Source of the DNA: Morchella semilibera
Lineage: Eukaryota; Ascomycota; Pezizomycetes; Pezizales; Morchellaceae
Direction: 5' to 3'
Length of the DNA: 64,000 bases
NCBI GenBank assembly: GCA_009192285.1
Contig: WBVU01000005.1
Location: forward strand, 2,250,731-2,314,730
Shown one piece after another: positions 1-11,807 of the stretch. The notes below the pieces were generated by a model. That model was not told the DNA's origin and made no database searches. It worked only from the letters and a program-made list of their open reading frames with translations. Within the stretch, counting starts at the first letter, position 1, and each line of letters opens with the position of its first letter. Both the position numbers and the translations under genes were made by a program.

Positions 1-618
1 ATCTGCGGGAGCGACAACCTCTCATTTGCGAAAGCCCTCCTCGTAAACTCTCCCGGCTCCGCATAGACAATTTATGACTTGAGCGTACCTGTGGAATCGC
101 GCCGAGAACAGCACGGACAATCGCCGGTCCACCGTGGAGGTGTAGCTCGAGTGTGTCTTCACCCGTGACGGAGCGAGGGCCGGGGAAGAAGAGGATGATA
201 CTGCCGGGGTCGAGGATCTCTGTAGTATCCGGTCTATAGAGAGTGCGCAGGGTTGCATGACGGGGTTTTGGGGGCAGCGTGGAGGGGCAAAGTGAGGCGA
301 AGATCTGCGGTCTCAGCGTCGTAATCATTTCAGTCGCAAGGTGGGAGGGGAACGTACATCCATGCAGGCGGGCCCGGAAATCCGAACTACAGCAATTGCA
401 GACTTTCCGGCCGCCGTGGAGAGAGCGAAGATGGTGCTGGGCGAGTCATATTTGGAAGGAATTTGGAGCGGTTTTAGGGGCCGTGTGGAGCTGGATGCCC
501 GTGTGCCTCTGTATGGGGCCAGAGGATGAGGTTGTTGGAGTAGAAATCGCAGGGTGTTATTCCCAAATGGGCGTCTGGTGGAGACTGTCGCTCGCAGGAC
601 GCGAATTGCTAGATGCAT
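1..618 (-). CDS. MSS1: Mitochondrial tRNA-modification GTPase (MnmE/GTPBP3 family), N-terminal part, cut by window edge
   Basis: The family makes the 5-carboxymethylaminomethyl-type modification of wobble uridine in mitochondrial tRNAs, working with MTO1. Seen: exon 1 618-358 (87 codons) starts MHLAIRVLRATV, an Arg-rich presequence, and reaches SPSTIFALSTAAGKSAIAVV and RISGP, the MnmE N-terminal opening. An intron at 357-305 (GTACGT...GCAG, 53 nt, phase 0) leads to exon 2 with ATLRTLYRP, LDPGSIILFFPGP, SVTGEDTLELHLHGGPAIV and then YAEPGEFTRRAF, all typical of the MnmE N-domain. The G domain lies beyond the left edge. I chose the ATG at 618 because the longer in-frame extension upstream (to 867) runs through a MITE-like repeat. 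Oddity: HGGPAIV and AEPGEF are in different frames with no room for an intron between them, so one base appears to be missing near 65-88. The family call is firm; whether the copy is intact is not. Confidence 0.88.
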
Positions 619-770
619 ACCCTGAGTTACAAGAGACGCAGCTCGAGACAGCTTAGACTGACAGTCCAGAATATGGGAAATACAAGTAGCATTTTTCAGC
701 TGTGCTTTAAAGCGGCGACCCTGCAGGGTAACATGGGGGCACTTAAATCGGGTCTTTAGAGTTATACTAC

Positions 771-874
771 TAGTCTCGTTCCCAGACCCAATCGGTATTT
801 CTTTATGTGGTGTGCTCAATACATAAAATACTAAATCTCCAACCACACCAAAATAGGGGATGGGCACAAGACTA
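771..874. mobile_element. MITE-like repeat, family A, copy 1
   Basis: A 104-bp element that recurs at 12323-12434. Both copies begin TAGTCTCG, carry CCCAGACCCAATCGGTATTT, and end with ACCACACCAAAATAGGGGAT followed by a GACTA end. The ends are imperfect inverted repeats, and terminal TA could be a TA target-site duplication as in Tc1/mariner-type MITEs. It lies just upstream of the MSS1 start and may sit in its promoter or 5' leader. No coding capacity. Confidence 0.6.
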
Positions 875-2390
875 TTATATTATACTACATATGTATTTCT
901 CCATCTCCGTTACAATATTTACAACGTTCACAAAAGCCTGTCGCCAGTAGCGCCAGGCCGTTCTCACTTCCGCAACGTACACTTTTTTACTACGCTACCA
1001 AGCCTAATAACGCCCTCTATACGTGTTCAACGTAGAACTTCGGGCTACATTGTGCCGATGGGCAACAACTCTTTGCAGCCTGGGGCATATATATTGATAT
1101 ACTGCGATGGTAACCACCAACGAAGAGATGTTAGGTTTAATTAGTAGCTAACCAAACTATATGTAACATTCAAGAGACATGTGCGTAGCGCAGCATTTCG
1201 TCCAATGTTTTGGGCCGGGAAGATGCGTTTCGAGAAGGAATACAAGCTCGAGATGGAACGTATGTTATCTCTAGGATGAGGTACTGGTATTTATATATTA
1301 CTAGGTTTTAATGTTTAGTAATAATTCTTTTCTAGCACTCACCCACCACGAGTGGGGGGGCCACTGTAGGTAGGGTGGTGGTAGTCTAATGTTTTGTGAA
1401 CTGCGTGATCCAACGAGCGTTGCGAGTGATGGAATATGTGAGAGCGCTTATAGAGCGCGGTCCCGGTGCAAGCGACGACACGCCAATTAATTATGGTCAG
1501 TAAAGGGCAGATATTGGCCAAAGTGATCAATCGTGATGCAGCTGGCAGGAAACTTCAGTTAGTAACATACTTCATTTCCCGAGATATTGACTGTTAATTG
1601 ATTGAGGCAATGGATAGACATATATGTCACTAATTATATCCAATGAGACAATATAAATTAAAGCCGTATATCTTCTATTACCAAGTACTCTAAGGTTGTA
1701 GACACAAGACTTGGCCATTAATATATATAGACATGACGCAAAAAGACACGATTTGGGAAGGAACAGATGGGAAGTTAAGCATGAGAGTAGAAGCCGTACT
1801 ATGGGGGCGGGAAGGGTAGGTCCCCTGATAGAGTAGTTTTCTAGCTGCAAGAGCAGGTTTTTTCATAGCCGCAAATTTTTCGGCTTCAATAAAGCCAAAT
1901 TGGAAGAGTATACATGTAGTTATAGCTAATGATCCCCACATGCACACCTCAGGTGAAATTTTCTTGGCGGCAATAAATTCATAAACTAGCCTACTCCTCA
2001 ACAATAACACGATAATTATAAAACTATATTCACCTAGGCCTAGATTGTCTTTATGGGAGTATAGTTTTCGCTCCAGTCTTTATGTTGTGGTGACAAGCCT
2101 TAGGGATTTGAAATGAGGTGTGGGTTTTAGACTCTGGGCACCATACTTGTACTTTTTTAACTCAACACGCTAAGCTCGATCAAATAAACTTATTTTCTTA
2201 ACTGTTAAGTCCGCAGGCTTTAGGGAGTTTCTGTTTACTAAATGACGAAATACTTACGCCACTGATCTTATTCTGAAACTAACCTTCTAGGTGCTCCTGT
2301 ACCTAGTACTAGTTCGCAAACCCAAGCGGGACATGTGTATCAATACGTACAGACATGCATTCAGCCATTGCTGGCATGCTGCAAGTATAC

Positions 2391-2530
2391 CTACTCGGGG
2401 CAGGTAAATAGTACCGGACAATGCAAGTTTTGTCTCTGGGCCTTTTTTGCAGTAGTTCTCGCCTAGTACGTGCACCCATTGGTGAACCAAAAACCTCTAT
2501 TGTCCGGTACTTTTTACCTGCCCCGAGTAG
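2391..2530. mobile_element. Short inverted-repeat element (MITE-like), 140 bp
   Basis: The arm at 2391-2422 (CTACTCGGGGCAGGTAAATA...) is the reverse complement of the arm at 2499-2530 with one mismatch over 32 bp. The spacer is 76 bp. Near-perfect arms and a non-coding centre fit a non-autonomous DNA transposon or a stable hairpin. No clear target-site duplication was found. Confidence 0.6.
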
Positions 2531-2565
2531 CTACATACATGTACCCACGCGAACTACTGACACTC

Positions 2566-2674
2566 ACTGGGTATTGACGGACACTGGGTGCTGACAGACA
2601 GGGGCATTTTGGCCAATGAGAGAAAATAAGCTAGGCTTGGCTGTTTCTCTTTGGTGGATCCGTCAATACCCAGT
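2566..2674. mobile_element. Short inverted-repeat element (MITE-like), 109 bp
   Basis: ACTGGGTATTGACGGA at 2566-2581 is repeated as its exact reverse complement at 2659-2674. A partial direct echo (ACACTGGGTGCTGAC) lies at 2581-2595. The element starts only 35 bp after the preceding hairpin, suggesting a local insertion hotspot or a composite element. Confidence 0.5.
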
Positions 2675-5600
2675 ATCCATCATCACTCCGTGAACGACAG
2701 TACAGATCATAACCTGTTCGTCTGATGTTTCTTTAAGAAGCTAGGAATTGCCTAGGAAATGCACGTGCAAGGAACCCGAAGACGGCGAATGAGGAACAAA
2801 AAACCAAACATTTGTGCCTCGGAGTAGACAATCTATTTCACGCTGCCGTTGGCGTACGGCCTAGTGTATGTAGGTATTGCAGTTATTTGTTTTTCGTTCT
2901 ACGGCCATGACCCCGCACATGCAGGTACATACAGAAGCTAACAAAGCGGGCGTGTAACAGAGAGACTGCTGCACCCTGAAAAAATTGTTCCTACTAAGTC
3001 GCTGAAAATTCTCTACCCTACAAACGACTAGACTACACATATCTAGAGTTGTTGCAACTCATTATCACGAGTGAGTTATCATGACTGTTACCGTTGACAT
3101 TGTTACCGCCACTTTGGTTTCCAATGACAGGCCTTTCATTTTTAACTTGACATAAGTACCTACTCTTTGGTGGGAATCAACACCGGCACCGGCTAGAAGT
3201 GCAGTATCATTACAGTGTCTATGTATGTCTTAGAGTACGACTTGAACATCGTGCATGCATCACAAGCGAACCCGGCTCCGGCAAAACGCCCACAACCTGA
3301 CTCAAGACGTGAACCCGCTAGATAGGTATGTATGTGTGCTCCAGTGTGACGAGAGTCCCGTTCCTGCATCTTGTTAAACGTCGAACGTTTCAAGAACCCC
3401 TAAAACACGTGGTACAGGGATGGTTTTCACGGGATTTAGGCTCTTTCTATGGGTGGGCGATCTGAGAGCCTGCATTTGGATAACTAATCGAGGGGGACGG
3501 CTCGCTTGCTATGTAAACGGAAAGAAAAAACTGTTTGTCGAAGGATGAACGAACGGATGAGCACATATGACTGGACATACTACGTGTGGTGTTTGGTAAA
3601 TTGTCCCTTTGGTTTTGTTTCCGCCGCCATTGGGAAACTGGGACTGGGTTCTCAGACACCACATGGAATTATCCCGGCAACTTAAAGGCACGGGTGTTGC
3701 AAGTTCTTGGTTCCTGGATCCGTCGTGTTCGAAATGGATTTCCATCTAGTTAGCACTATTCTTACCGGAGCAACGCAGGGAACTCTTTTGAGCAACCTTC
3801 TTCTTTTGAGGTTCGGGGGATCGATATCGCGCTACATATCTCACTTCTCAATCTATAATTCCAGAAGTTGTCTAGGTTGTATAAATATATCCTGCTAATT
3901 AATACTAGATTCTCGTATCTTTCGAAATATTCACGAGCTTAGTGCTTAAGCTTATGCACGAAATCACAATAGAGTGGAGTACATGTATATATATATCGCG
4001 AACTAGATACTTGCTCAAGTAAGCACGCACCGTAGATTCCCTATCCCTTGGCCACGGAAGGCTAGATATACAAACTTCCTTTGGTGCCTTACAGTAAGCC
4101 ACCTTCCACAATTCTCCCTTAATATATGTATGCATATTCTACACTAGTGATGCCAATCTTGTCATATTCTTCAGTACATGTAGCTCTTATTCTGTCACTA
4201 GGTTTGTGGTCTTAGGGTCGTAACACAATATCAGGCTGTTTAGTCAAACCAGAGGATGGGTCTCCCTTAATAAGTTGTGTATTTGTAGAAACTCACCCAA
4301 GAGAAACCGACTAACGTAAGATTTTACATAACAAAAGGAGCTGTAACAAGTTTTTCAGGAGCCCAGGCGCCCGAGGGGCCCGATTTTGTTTTTTTCTTGT
4401 TTTCGCCATTGCTTCTTTGGGCCGGGAGCAAAAACTTCTTTCTCCTTTACTTAACTACATGTAGAACTAGGAGCTTATTTCCTCGCTTCCACCATCCCGC
4501 CCTTCATGCGGGCCTTTCCCGCGAAACTCAATCTCCAGGTAGAAACCGCGTTAATTAATCTTTAGGTTCGGGAAGGAGCTGCATCGGTTCTCTATCATCG
4601 GATGTGCCAGAACCCGACAAGCGTGTTTGGACCTTGGTTTGATGATCGGAAAATTTGTCTAGAAGGAAAAGTAGAATAGGAGCATTCTTTAAGTTATAGG
4701 AATCAAATGCGCGCCGTGGTGCTGGATTCATATTGACGCTGTGTCCAAACATTGGCCATTGTGTTAGGGACTTGGTGGGCCTCAGCACCATCGAGTAGCT
4801 TTTTTTGTATCCTTTATATAAATCATAGCTATATAGGATTCCCTAGACGGTTTTTTTATTGCTGCACGCGCAGCTGCAGGGAATTATATAGTCGACAGAG
4901 GGGGTGGGATAGCGTGGTTCACATGTCTTGGCAGGATAAATATCAGGCCCCTTTCGCCAAGAGAGATTCGCGACGGTTAAACTTTCAACTCATCATCCAG
5001 ATTCATCCTCCTCTTAACTTTCTTTGCTAGTCCACCAGCCTCCCCATCGGTTTTTGTTTCGGTGTAGGTGCGCCACTGTACTTACGTACTGGCGATCCAG
5101 GAATGTAAGTAGTATCGCAGAATGTAGCCATTAAAATGGCTGGACGAGACTGGATGGATGGCTGGTATGCGGATACTCTACTACTACTCTAGAGTGCTCA
5201 GATTAAGTGCATGCTGCAAAGTCTTCAACGTTCACACAGAGCGGGATTGCATAAACAATTGTTGTTTATTAGTTTACTATACCTATCTGTCTGGTTACTT
5301 TCAAGTCTTACTACTCTAGTACTTGCATGCACATAGCCCTCTGCCCGCAGAAAAAGCCCCTGCTCTGCACAATCTACACACCAGCTCCTTAATATAAGGT
5401 TCATATAGGTCGATAGTATCACCACCAACCCCCCCCCCTGGCCTCACCTGGGACCCAAGTGATGCCTTTGCAGTTTTGGTCGAGGTTTCCGCCCGTCAGT
5501 GCGGCAATAACGCATGCAAGGTATATGCAGTCCTGTTTCCGGCTGGTGGCTGTCCAAAATCTTGGAGGCGACACTCGCCAGTAAAACCTAGTGCGTTCCC

Positions 5601-6048
5601 GCCGCAACTTACTCTAGTTGTATATACCCAACCTTTCTTCCTGAATTTTTCGTTTTGCAGCTCTTTTTTTTTTTTGCGTGCCTCCTACAATTTGGGCCGG
5701 TATTTCTTCCGGCTCTTCAACTGCAGTTGGTTGGTTAGGCCGCTGTGCGGTGGTTGGGGATTGATAGCAACAAATACAATTCCTCTCCTTTGCTAATAGT
5801 ACTATATTCTTTCTATTACCTGCTGTTTCCTGCCGGGACAAAAAAAAAACCGAAACCCAGTTAGACCGCTATAACACGCCGAAAAAACGACCACGGACCA
5901 TCAGCAATATATCAACTAGTGGAAGAGAAAAAGGATTGCGTTCATGTTCTCATCTGCTTGGGGCCCCTAAAGACAGAGTCTTTAACTTTCTATTCTTACA
6001 AAATCCCTTTTATATTCACATTTTCTTTATTATTACTTTTTGACAAAA

Positions 6049-8023
6049 ATGGATTCAAGGGCTGACGGGCCTCCTCCGGGCGATACGATGTCGGGCCGCA
6101 CAAATATTGCTGGCCTGCAGGTGCGGATTATAATATTGGTGTTGACGGGGGTGAATATTGTTTCTGCGGCTGCGATGGTAGTGAGGATATTATTGGATGC
6201 GAGGGATGCGTGTAGGCGGAGGAGTATTAGGAAGAGTGGTAGTTTGGCAGAGATGGGGCGGATACGGGTACATGGGGCGAACAGTTTGGATCAAAGGGCC
6301 AGTGGAAGTCGGAGTGAGTCATCAAAGGCGAGACTTGTGGGAAGTGGTCAAGATAGGGATTCGAAGGCATGGTGGAGGGCGATTCCGGCGTTCGATGTGT
6401 TCCCGCTTGTGTTGGCTATCACAATAGTTGTGCAGGGAACCATGTTAGCGGTGGTAGAGGGGAAGGGATTGAGGATGAGTCCTTTTCAAGGGAATTGCAG
6501 GTATCTTTCGGAGGTTGCTTGGGTTGGTGAGTTGCTTGCCTTTTCTCGATTTGATTTTGTGGTTTTTTGATCATTGGCTGATGCGGGTGAAGCCCTATGG
6601 ATAACGCCTTATATCATCTTATCATTTACCATTGAAACTGCTATCCGTGCTCTCTCCCAGCCCCGGTTCCAACCTCGCTCTGGAAAATCCATCATGTACT
6701 GCATTTTGGCTGCTCTTCTTCTCACGATGGTGACATGGATACCTTCACGAATAATGCCTGAGGATTCTTCTCAAGATTTCTGTGACGGAGAGCTGATGGC
6801 GTTCGTCGACCAGTTTTCTGCAGGCGGGCTTGGTATCATGGTTGCGCTTTTGCCCATTACAGTGTTTATGGGCGGTGTGGTTCTCATGCACCTGAGCAAA
6901 AATGCTGCAATTGATAGAGAGGAGAAGATGGCTTCCGGCAGGACGGTTTATTTCATGCTTATCAGCGTCTTCCAATGGGTATGATTTGGCGATCAATGGT
7001 CAGAAAGAAAAATGAGAAATATAGGCTAATTATTCGATTAAATACTAGATTCTGATGGTACCAAACTATGTTTTGACTGCCCAGGACAGCCCTGAGTACT
7101 CCACATCTACATTAGCAACTGTTGTAGCAAACATTAGCGGAATAATTGCCGGTAGTTTTTACATTTACATGCGAACCAGAAATACACCCGCAGAGATCGA
7201 TGGTGGATTTACGCCGAAAATAAGATCCTTGGAGAGGGCCCCCAGACATCCAACAGCTTTAGAGAAAGAGTTAAGTATCGTGGTCAGTGAACCCCACGGT
7301 AACCGTGATGACCGCTCCATGAGCAGCCGCCCAGCACTTGCCTCGATCATTAGTGATTACTACGACATGCATACCATCTCCGAGATCCCCCACAGTCCCG
7401 CCATCAGTACCTATTCAGAGCGGGAAACAATATCCATACTCCGAACCCCGATCAGTCCCACAAGCCAGTACTCCAGGGACCGCCGCTCCTCCCGTGCGCC
7501 GTCCATCTTCTCCCAATACACCACACACAGCTTCAGACGGCTCGGAGACGAGATCAATAACATGATCGCCGGACTCCGCAACCCACCCACCACGTCGGAG
7601 AACACCGCGGCGACCTCTCCGCCCCCACCATCAAGCACCAGAGGCCGGTCAACAACAAACTACTCCATCTTCCCACCCATCATCGACCGGCCACCCACCG
7701 CCACATCCAGTACCGCATCAATATCCAAGCTACAGCCGCCCCGTACGCTACTGCGGGCACCAACAAGACCATCGCGCGCCACAGTCCCGTCAATAAATCT
7801 CGACCGGCGGCAATCGGGCCCCAAACAGCCAGCGCGAGCCCAGTCGGCGCACTCATCGCAGTCGGGCTCGTTAAGGGTGCCGCCCAGGGCAAGAGGGGGG
7901 GCGCCATTCGAGGTGGCAGTCCCGCCGGGGCCGGATAATGGCGATGCAGAGTCATTCATGGAGATTCTGATGTGGAAGAAGGAGACGGGTGCTGGGGGAA
8001 CGGATCCGGACAATCGGGTGTAG
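6049..8023 (+). CDS. Seven-transmembrane receptor-like protein with long Ser/Pro-rich cytoplasmic tail
   Basis: Exons 6049-6526, 6593-6978 and 7049-8023. The introns (66 and 70 nt) start GTGAGT and GTATGA and join in frame, giving 612 aa. I used ATG 6049 (context ACAAAAATGG). Seven hydrophobic segments are visible at about residues 22-49, 110-136, 160-178, 190-208, 232-256, 272-294 and 305-325. A basic loop follows TM1, CRYLSEVAWV lies just before TM3, and a hydrophilic tail of about 285 residues is rich in Ser, Pro, Thr and Arg. The 7TM topology with a long regulated tail resembles fungal GPCR-like proteins. I do not recognise a characterised subfamily (no PTH11 CFEM domain, no pheromone- or cAMP-receptor motif), so a transporter-like or orphan membrane protein is possible. 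Many Ser/Thr-Pro and Arg-x-x-Ser sites suggest phosphorylation, by inference. Confidence 0.75.
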
Positions 8024-9345
8024 ATGTGGGCTGGTTTGGTTATGCGGATATATATTAATTATTTTTTATTTCTCTTTTTATTTTTATTTTTTGTTTCTTT
8101 CTTCCCTTCTTTTGGTTTCTTTTAGGGGCGCGGCGATCTGCGGTTTGTTTTTATTAGCTCCGTGCTGTCGGTTGAGGTTACCTGGCTGAGCTTTATTCTG
8201 GATTCTTTGGGGCTTCTCTATCTCTCCCTGTCCTATAGCTGCTGATGAGTACGGACCGCTTGGTTTCCACTTGCATGAATTCCCACCGTGCACCGCCTCC
8301 ATCAAATTTTCTCTCCGCGCCTCTCCCTTACCGCGCTCGACGTCCTCCACTATATCTAAGCCACCAACATCGACTTCTTCTTCTCATTTGCTATACATAG
8401 GGTTCTCTTCTTTTTTTCTTTCTTCTCACTCCACGATAGTGCCTCGTAGGCTTACATAGGGGAGGGTTTTACTTCACTGTACATAGCCACATTTATAGAT
8501 TGTCTGCCATTCAGAAGCTGGGATGGGTTCCACAAGTGCTCGTGTCATGTTTCGTCAGGTTAGGCCCCGCGCATACATCTTGATAAGGTAGATATGACGG
8601 GTGTATATGTTGGTCACGAACCCTCAACGCATGTGGTATTGGATCATGAAGTATCACTCGGATGGTGATCGAGATCGTGTTTTGGTGTGCGGTTCTGGGC
8701 GACTTTGGTTATGGGTGTGTTTTTATGAGAGATAGGGGATGAGGTGGAGTTTGTTGGTGAGGTTTAGGAGGGAAGAGGGCTTCGAGTGACATTTCATGAT
8801 GCCAAGCTTGAGCATTGAGGCCTAATAAGCAGTTGATTGCCTTCAGCGCTCTATACATGTACCCCAAGACCAGTTAAGAAAATAAATAGACCACTCCCGT
8901 CCCATGACTCCAGTATAACCATCCTTAGCTCCCACTTGGCCATTAGGCTATGTAGGATTCTTGGGGCTACAGTCAACTCTCATTATAAGGTACGGCGTGT
9001 ATTGGGCCTCTTGTTGTGAAATGATAATCAGTAGTTAGGAAATGCTATTTTACTAATCTCTCGTTCTTATAGTACCGCAGAATTCAGGAATAACGAATCG
9101 GACTGGGCTGAAATCCCACTTACCCATTGGTCAAGACGACTAAAAGTTACGCTTTGGCTTTGTCGGATTGAGGCTCAACAGGCATTTGACCAATCCAAAG
9201 TCTAATATTCCAGTACTCCAGTTCGATTCGTTATCCCTGAGATTCTGCGGTATTTGATTTCCTAGTCTGGGGGCCTGACAGGGGTCTGAGAAGAACATAT
9301 CGCCGCTTGGAGTTCCATCGCAATCCCTCTCCGATGGGAGCTTTA
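8024..9345. other. Intergenic region between 7TM and kinase genes
   Basis: A T-rich probable 3' UTR of the 7TM gene occupies about 8040-8130. The rest has no supportable ORF. It contains one of the dispersed GGATCATGAANNATCACTCG motifs (8641-8660) and the MITE-like element at 9073-9252, which sits in the region downstream of the kinase gene. Confidence 0.5.
9073..9252. mobile_element. MITE-like element, family B, copy 1 (TA-flanked inverted repeats)
   Basis: The left arm TACCGCAGAATTCAGGAATA... and the right arm ending ...GAGATTCTGCGGTA are imperfect inverted repeats of about 34 bp, bounded by TA. The interior segment around GAGGCTCAACAGGCATTTGA recurs inverted at 11728-11782. Differences between the copies are largely C/T, as expected for repeat-induced point mutation or deamination. 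Total length is 180 bp and it is non-coding. Confidence 0.6.
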
Positions 9346-11567
9346 CTACTTCCGAGTGGCCCCCTTTAGCTGCATAGAACGGAGCTGTTCTATCACTTCT
9401 GTTTGTTCGTCCATAAGGGCGCCGTCACCTAGCAAGGGCTTGGCCACATCCGAATGGCCGCCTTTGGCCGCGGGGGCCCCTCTCGGGTCGGCACCACTGT
9501 CTAGGAGGAACCCTTCCGCTTCCGGGTGGCCGCTAGTTAATGCGGACATTAAGACTTTAGGATTATCCCCCGCACTGGCACCGTTGTCCAGCAAGAGCTT
9601 TACCACTTCCAAATGGCCGCCACTTGCTGCGAATGGTACGGCATTAGGACTACCTTTCACATCGGCACCTCTTTCCAGCAAGAGCTTTACCACCTCTAGG
9701 TGGCCGAGGGAAGCTGCAGATTCCAGAATTGCTGGTGTGCCCGACTGGAGCTTTTTGCCTATCTCTACAACGCGGTCCAGCAAGACCCTTACCACCCCTA
9801 AATGACCACCCTCAATTGCACTATACAAGGCTTCGGGGGTACCGTCCGCACCGCTGTCCAGTAAGAGATTAACCGTATCGATGCAACCAAAACGAGCAGC
9901 GACCTCTAAGGGCGACCCGGAACCCGTTATGTGATTTATATCTGCTCTCTTTATAACTCTTTTTAGAATTTCAAGATTGCCTGTTCTGATAACCGGGTGA
10001 TACAGCTTCTCCCAATAGGAGGGAGTTATATCGAATATTCCACCCTCTAGAAATATATCGATGACCTCTGTGCATCTCATCTTGAGGGCCCAATGAAGAA
10101 CCTCTTCCTCATCTGCAAGACTTCTAAGGTGTCGACATAATGTGTTTGCAGTCTCGTATTGCAGGCTCTTTATCGCTAACAGGAATAGTTCTTTAATGAT
10201 ATAATCATTGGTTGGTGTGACCCGGAGGAGTTTCTCGATTGCTAGGTTATAACCTTTCCTTGTAGCTTCTTTGAGTAGAGGTACTGACTTCGTTTCTGGG
10301 TATGGCTGGTAGGTGATTTGTTCCCCCCAATAACTTTGGTCGGGATCCAGCCCAAGCAGCAAAAATTCCTTTTTCAAATCAGGTTCCTCCAACCATGGAG
10401 ACATTAAAGCGGAAGCTGCAGTCAGGCGCTCTTTTGGGGTTGCAGCGAGAAGGGCCTTCAAGAAATATATCCCTTCTTTATCCAGTTGTGATCTTTCCAA
10501 AAGATCCGCTGGGAACTCTTTATGGCCGAGGCAATATTGCTTCAGAAGTTCCTCGTCAAGTGGAAATGTCCCTGGAGCACTTCCGTGGCCGGTTTCGTAG
10601 ATGCTCGAGTCAGATTCGGGGTCGGAATCGGGGTTTAGTTCTGGTCCTGGGTCGGTTTCGCGGATGCAAAATGGTGTCTTAAAAGTCACAATTTCATGCA
10701 CTAGGATTCCTAATGACCACATATCCAAAGCATATGCTGGTTTTCGGGGCTTTCTCCCAGAAAAGTATCCTAGAAGTTCGGGGGCCATATAGCCATATGT
10801 TCCAACTTGAGTTCGTAGGGAGGTGCTGGCTTCCCGTTTCGCAACTCCAAAATCGGCGATCTTCACCCAAATAGGGTCGAGGCAAGCCACAAGGATATTC
10901 TAGGGTGGATTTAGAAAGCTTGATAACAATGATAATGAACATAAAATCATTTCTTAAGGAGTTTGTTTACCTGAGGTTTTAAGTCACGGTGGTAGATCTT
11001 TAAAGAGTGAAGAACCCCTAGTCCATGTAGTATCTGTCTAGTGATCTCCTTCACCTCTACTATTGGTTTCTGGCCCCCTTCGTGATCGGCAATGTATTTG
11101 CTCAAATCTCCATCTTTTATGTACTCCATCGCGAGAAATGTGTGTTCTAGGTTTTCATACCACCCTAGGAATTTCACAAAAAGATGCGGATACTGTCCCT
11201 GTGAGTTTATGCTGTGTATGGTATCATATGGATCTCGAATGCTCACTTCTTTTAGCATAACTAAAGCTTGAAGCTCCTGTATTTGGCATGTACTTATATG
11301 CGGGTCTCGATCCAGCATTTTAACAGCTCTCAGTTCTTTTCTCTCCCTCAGTTCCAGGGACCAGACAAATCCTCCCCTTTCTTGGAGCCAGACAGTTCCG
11401 TAACCACCAGCGCCAATTCTTTCCTTCTTTGTCCATATCGAGCTATCCGCTGTATGCACCACACGATCATCGCGAAATATAGTTTCCCACTTGTGCCTGT
11501 CGAATTCCCGGGCCAGGTCTTCCGGGGGCTTTCTAATCGCCTGTACAGAAGGGGCCTTGATATCCAT
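9346..11567 (-). CDS. Serine/threonine protein kinase with C-terminal ankyrin repeats
   Basis: Exon 1 11567-10971 (199 codons), intron 10970-10900 (71 nt, phase 0), exon 2 10899-9346; 716 aa. Kinase landmarks: Gly loop IGAGGYGTVW at 51-60, lysine in AVKML near 83, MEYIKDGDLSKYI, catalytic loop HRDLKPQN split exactly by the intron, DFGVAK near 215, GTYGYMAPELL, and DMWSLGILVHEIVTF. All catalytic residues are present, so it should be active. After an acidic Asp/Pro linker and a helical region, residues from about 520 hold at least five ankyrin repeats (PLEVAARFGCIDTVNLLLDSGAD, followed by repeats of the HLEVVKLLL type), a protein-interaction platform. The partner is unknown. The gene lies between two copies of the same MITE. 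Kinase-ankyrin proteins occur in expanded, fast-evolving sets in some ascomycetes, so a role in signalling or heterokaryon/defence recognition is only conjecture. Confidence 0.9.
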
Positions 11568-11727
11568 GAGCGGTGGCAGCTGTTAAACGGGACTTCGGGC
11601 TTCGTAGGGTCGCGAAGGATTTTTGGGGCACACCTTAGATATGTAGATAGATTACGGCGAGGCTTGTTTACAAGTTAAGGAGGGGTAAAGCGACAGCACA
11701 CGCGCCTACACGTGTAACCCAGGAAGT

Positions 11728-11807
11728 TGAACTGCAATATTGGGCTTCGGATTGGTCAAATGCTTGTTGAGCCTCAACCCGACTGACCCAGAGCTTGATC
11801 TGCGGTA
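11728..11807. mobile_element. MITE-like element, family B, copy 2 (inverted, internally deleted)
   Basis: GGATTGGTCAAATGCTTGTT and GAGCCTCAACCCGAC match the reverse complement of 9155-9230, and the copy ends TCTGCGGTA like the family B terminus. Compared with copy 1 it lacks much of one half and its other terminus is degraded. With copy 1 it brackets the kinase-ankyrin gene in opposite orientation. Confidence 0.5.

Larger units (their letters stand above)
875..6048. other. Gene-poor intergenic region
   Basis: No ORF here has recognisable domain content or plausible splice partners. The DNA is AT-rich with many TACATGTA palindromes. Two small hairpin elements (2391-2530 and 2566-2674) are annotated separately. 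From about 5640 to 6040 the sequence becomes pyrimidine-rich and A/T-tract-rich, which would suit the promoter and leader of the 7TM gene. Confidence 0.5.

Noticed and set aside
4555-4791. 78-codon minus ORF with gene-like composition
   Set aside because: No upstream or downstream exon and no family recognised; too short to support.
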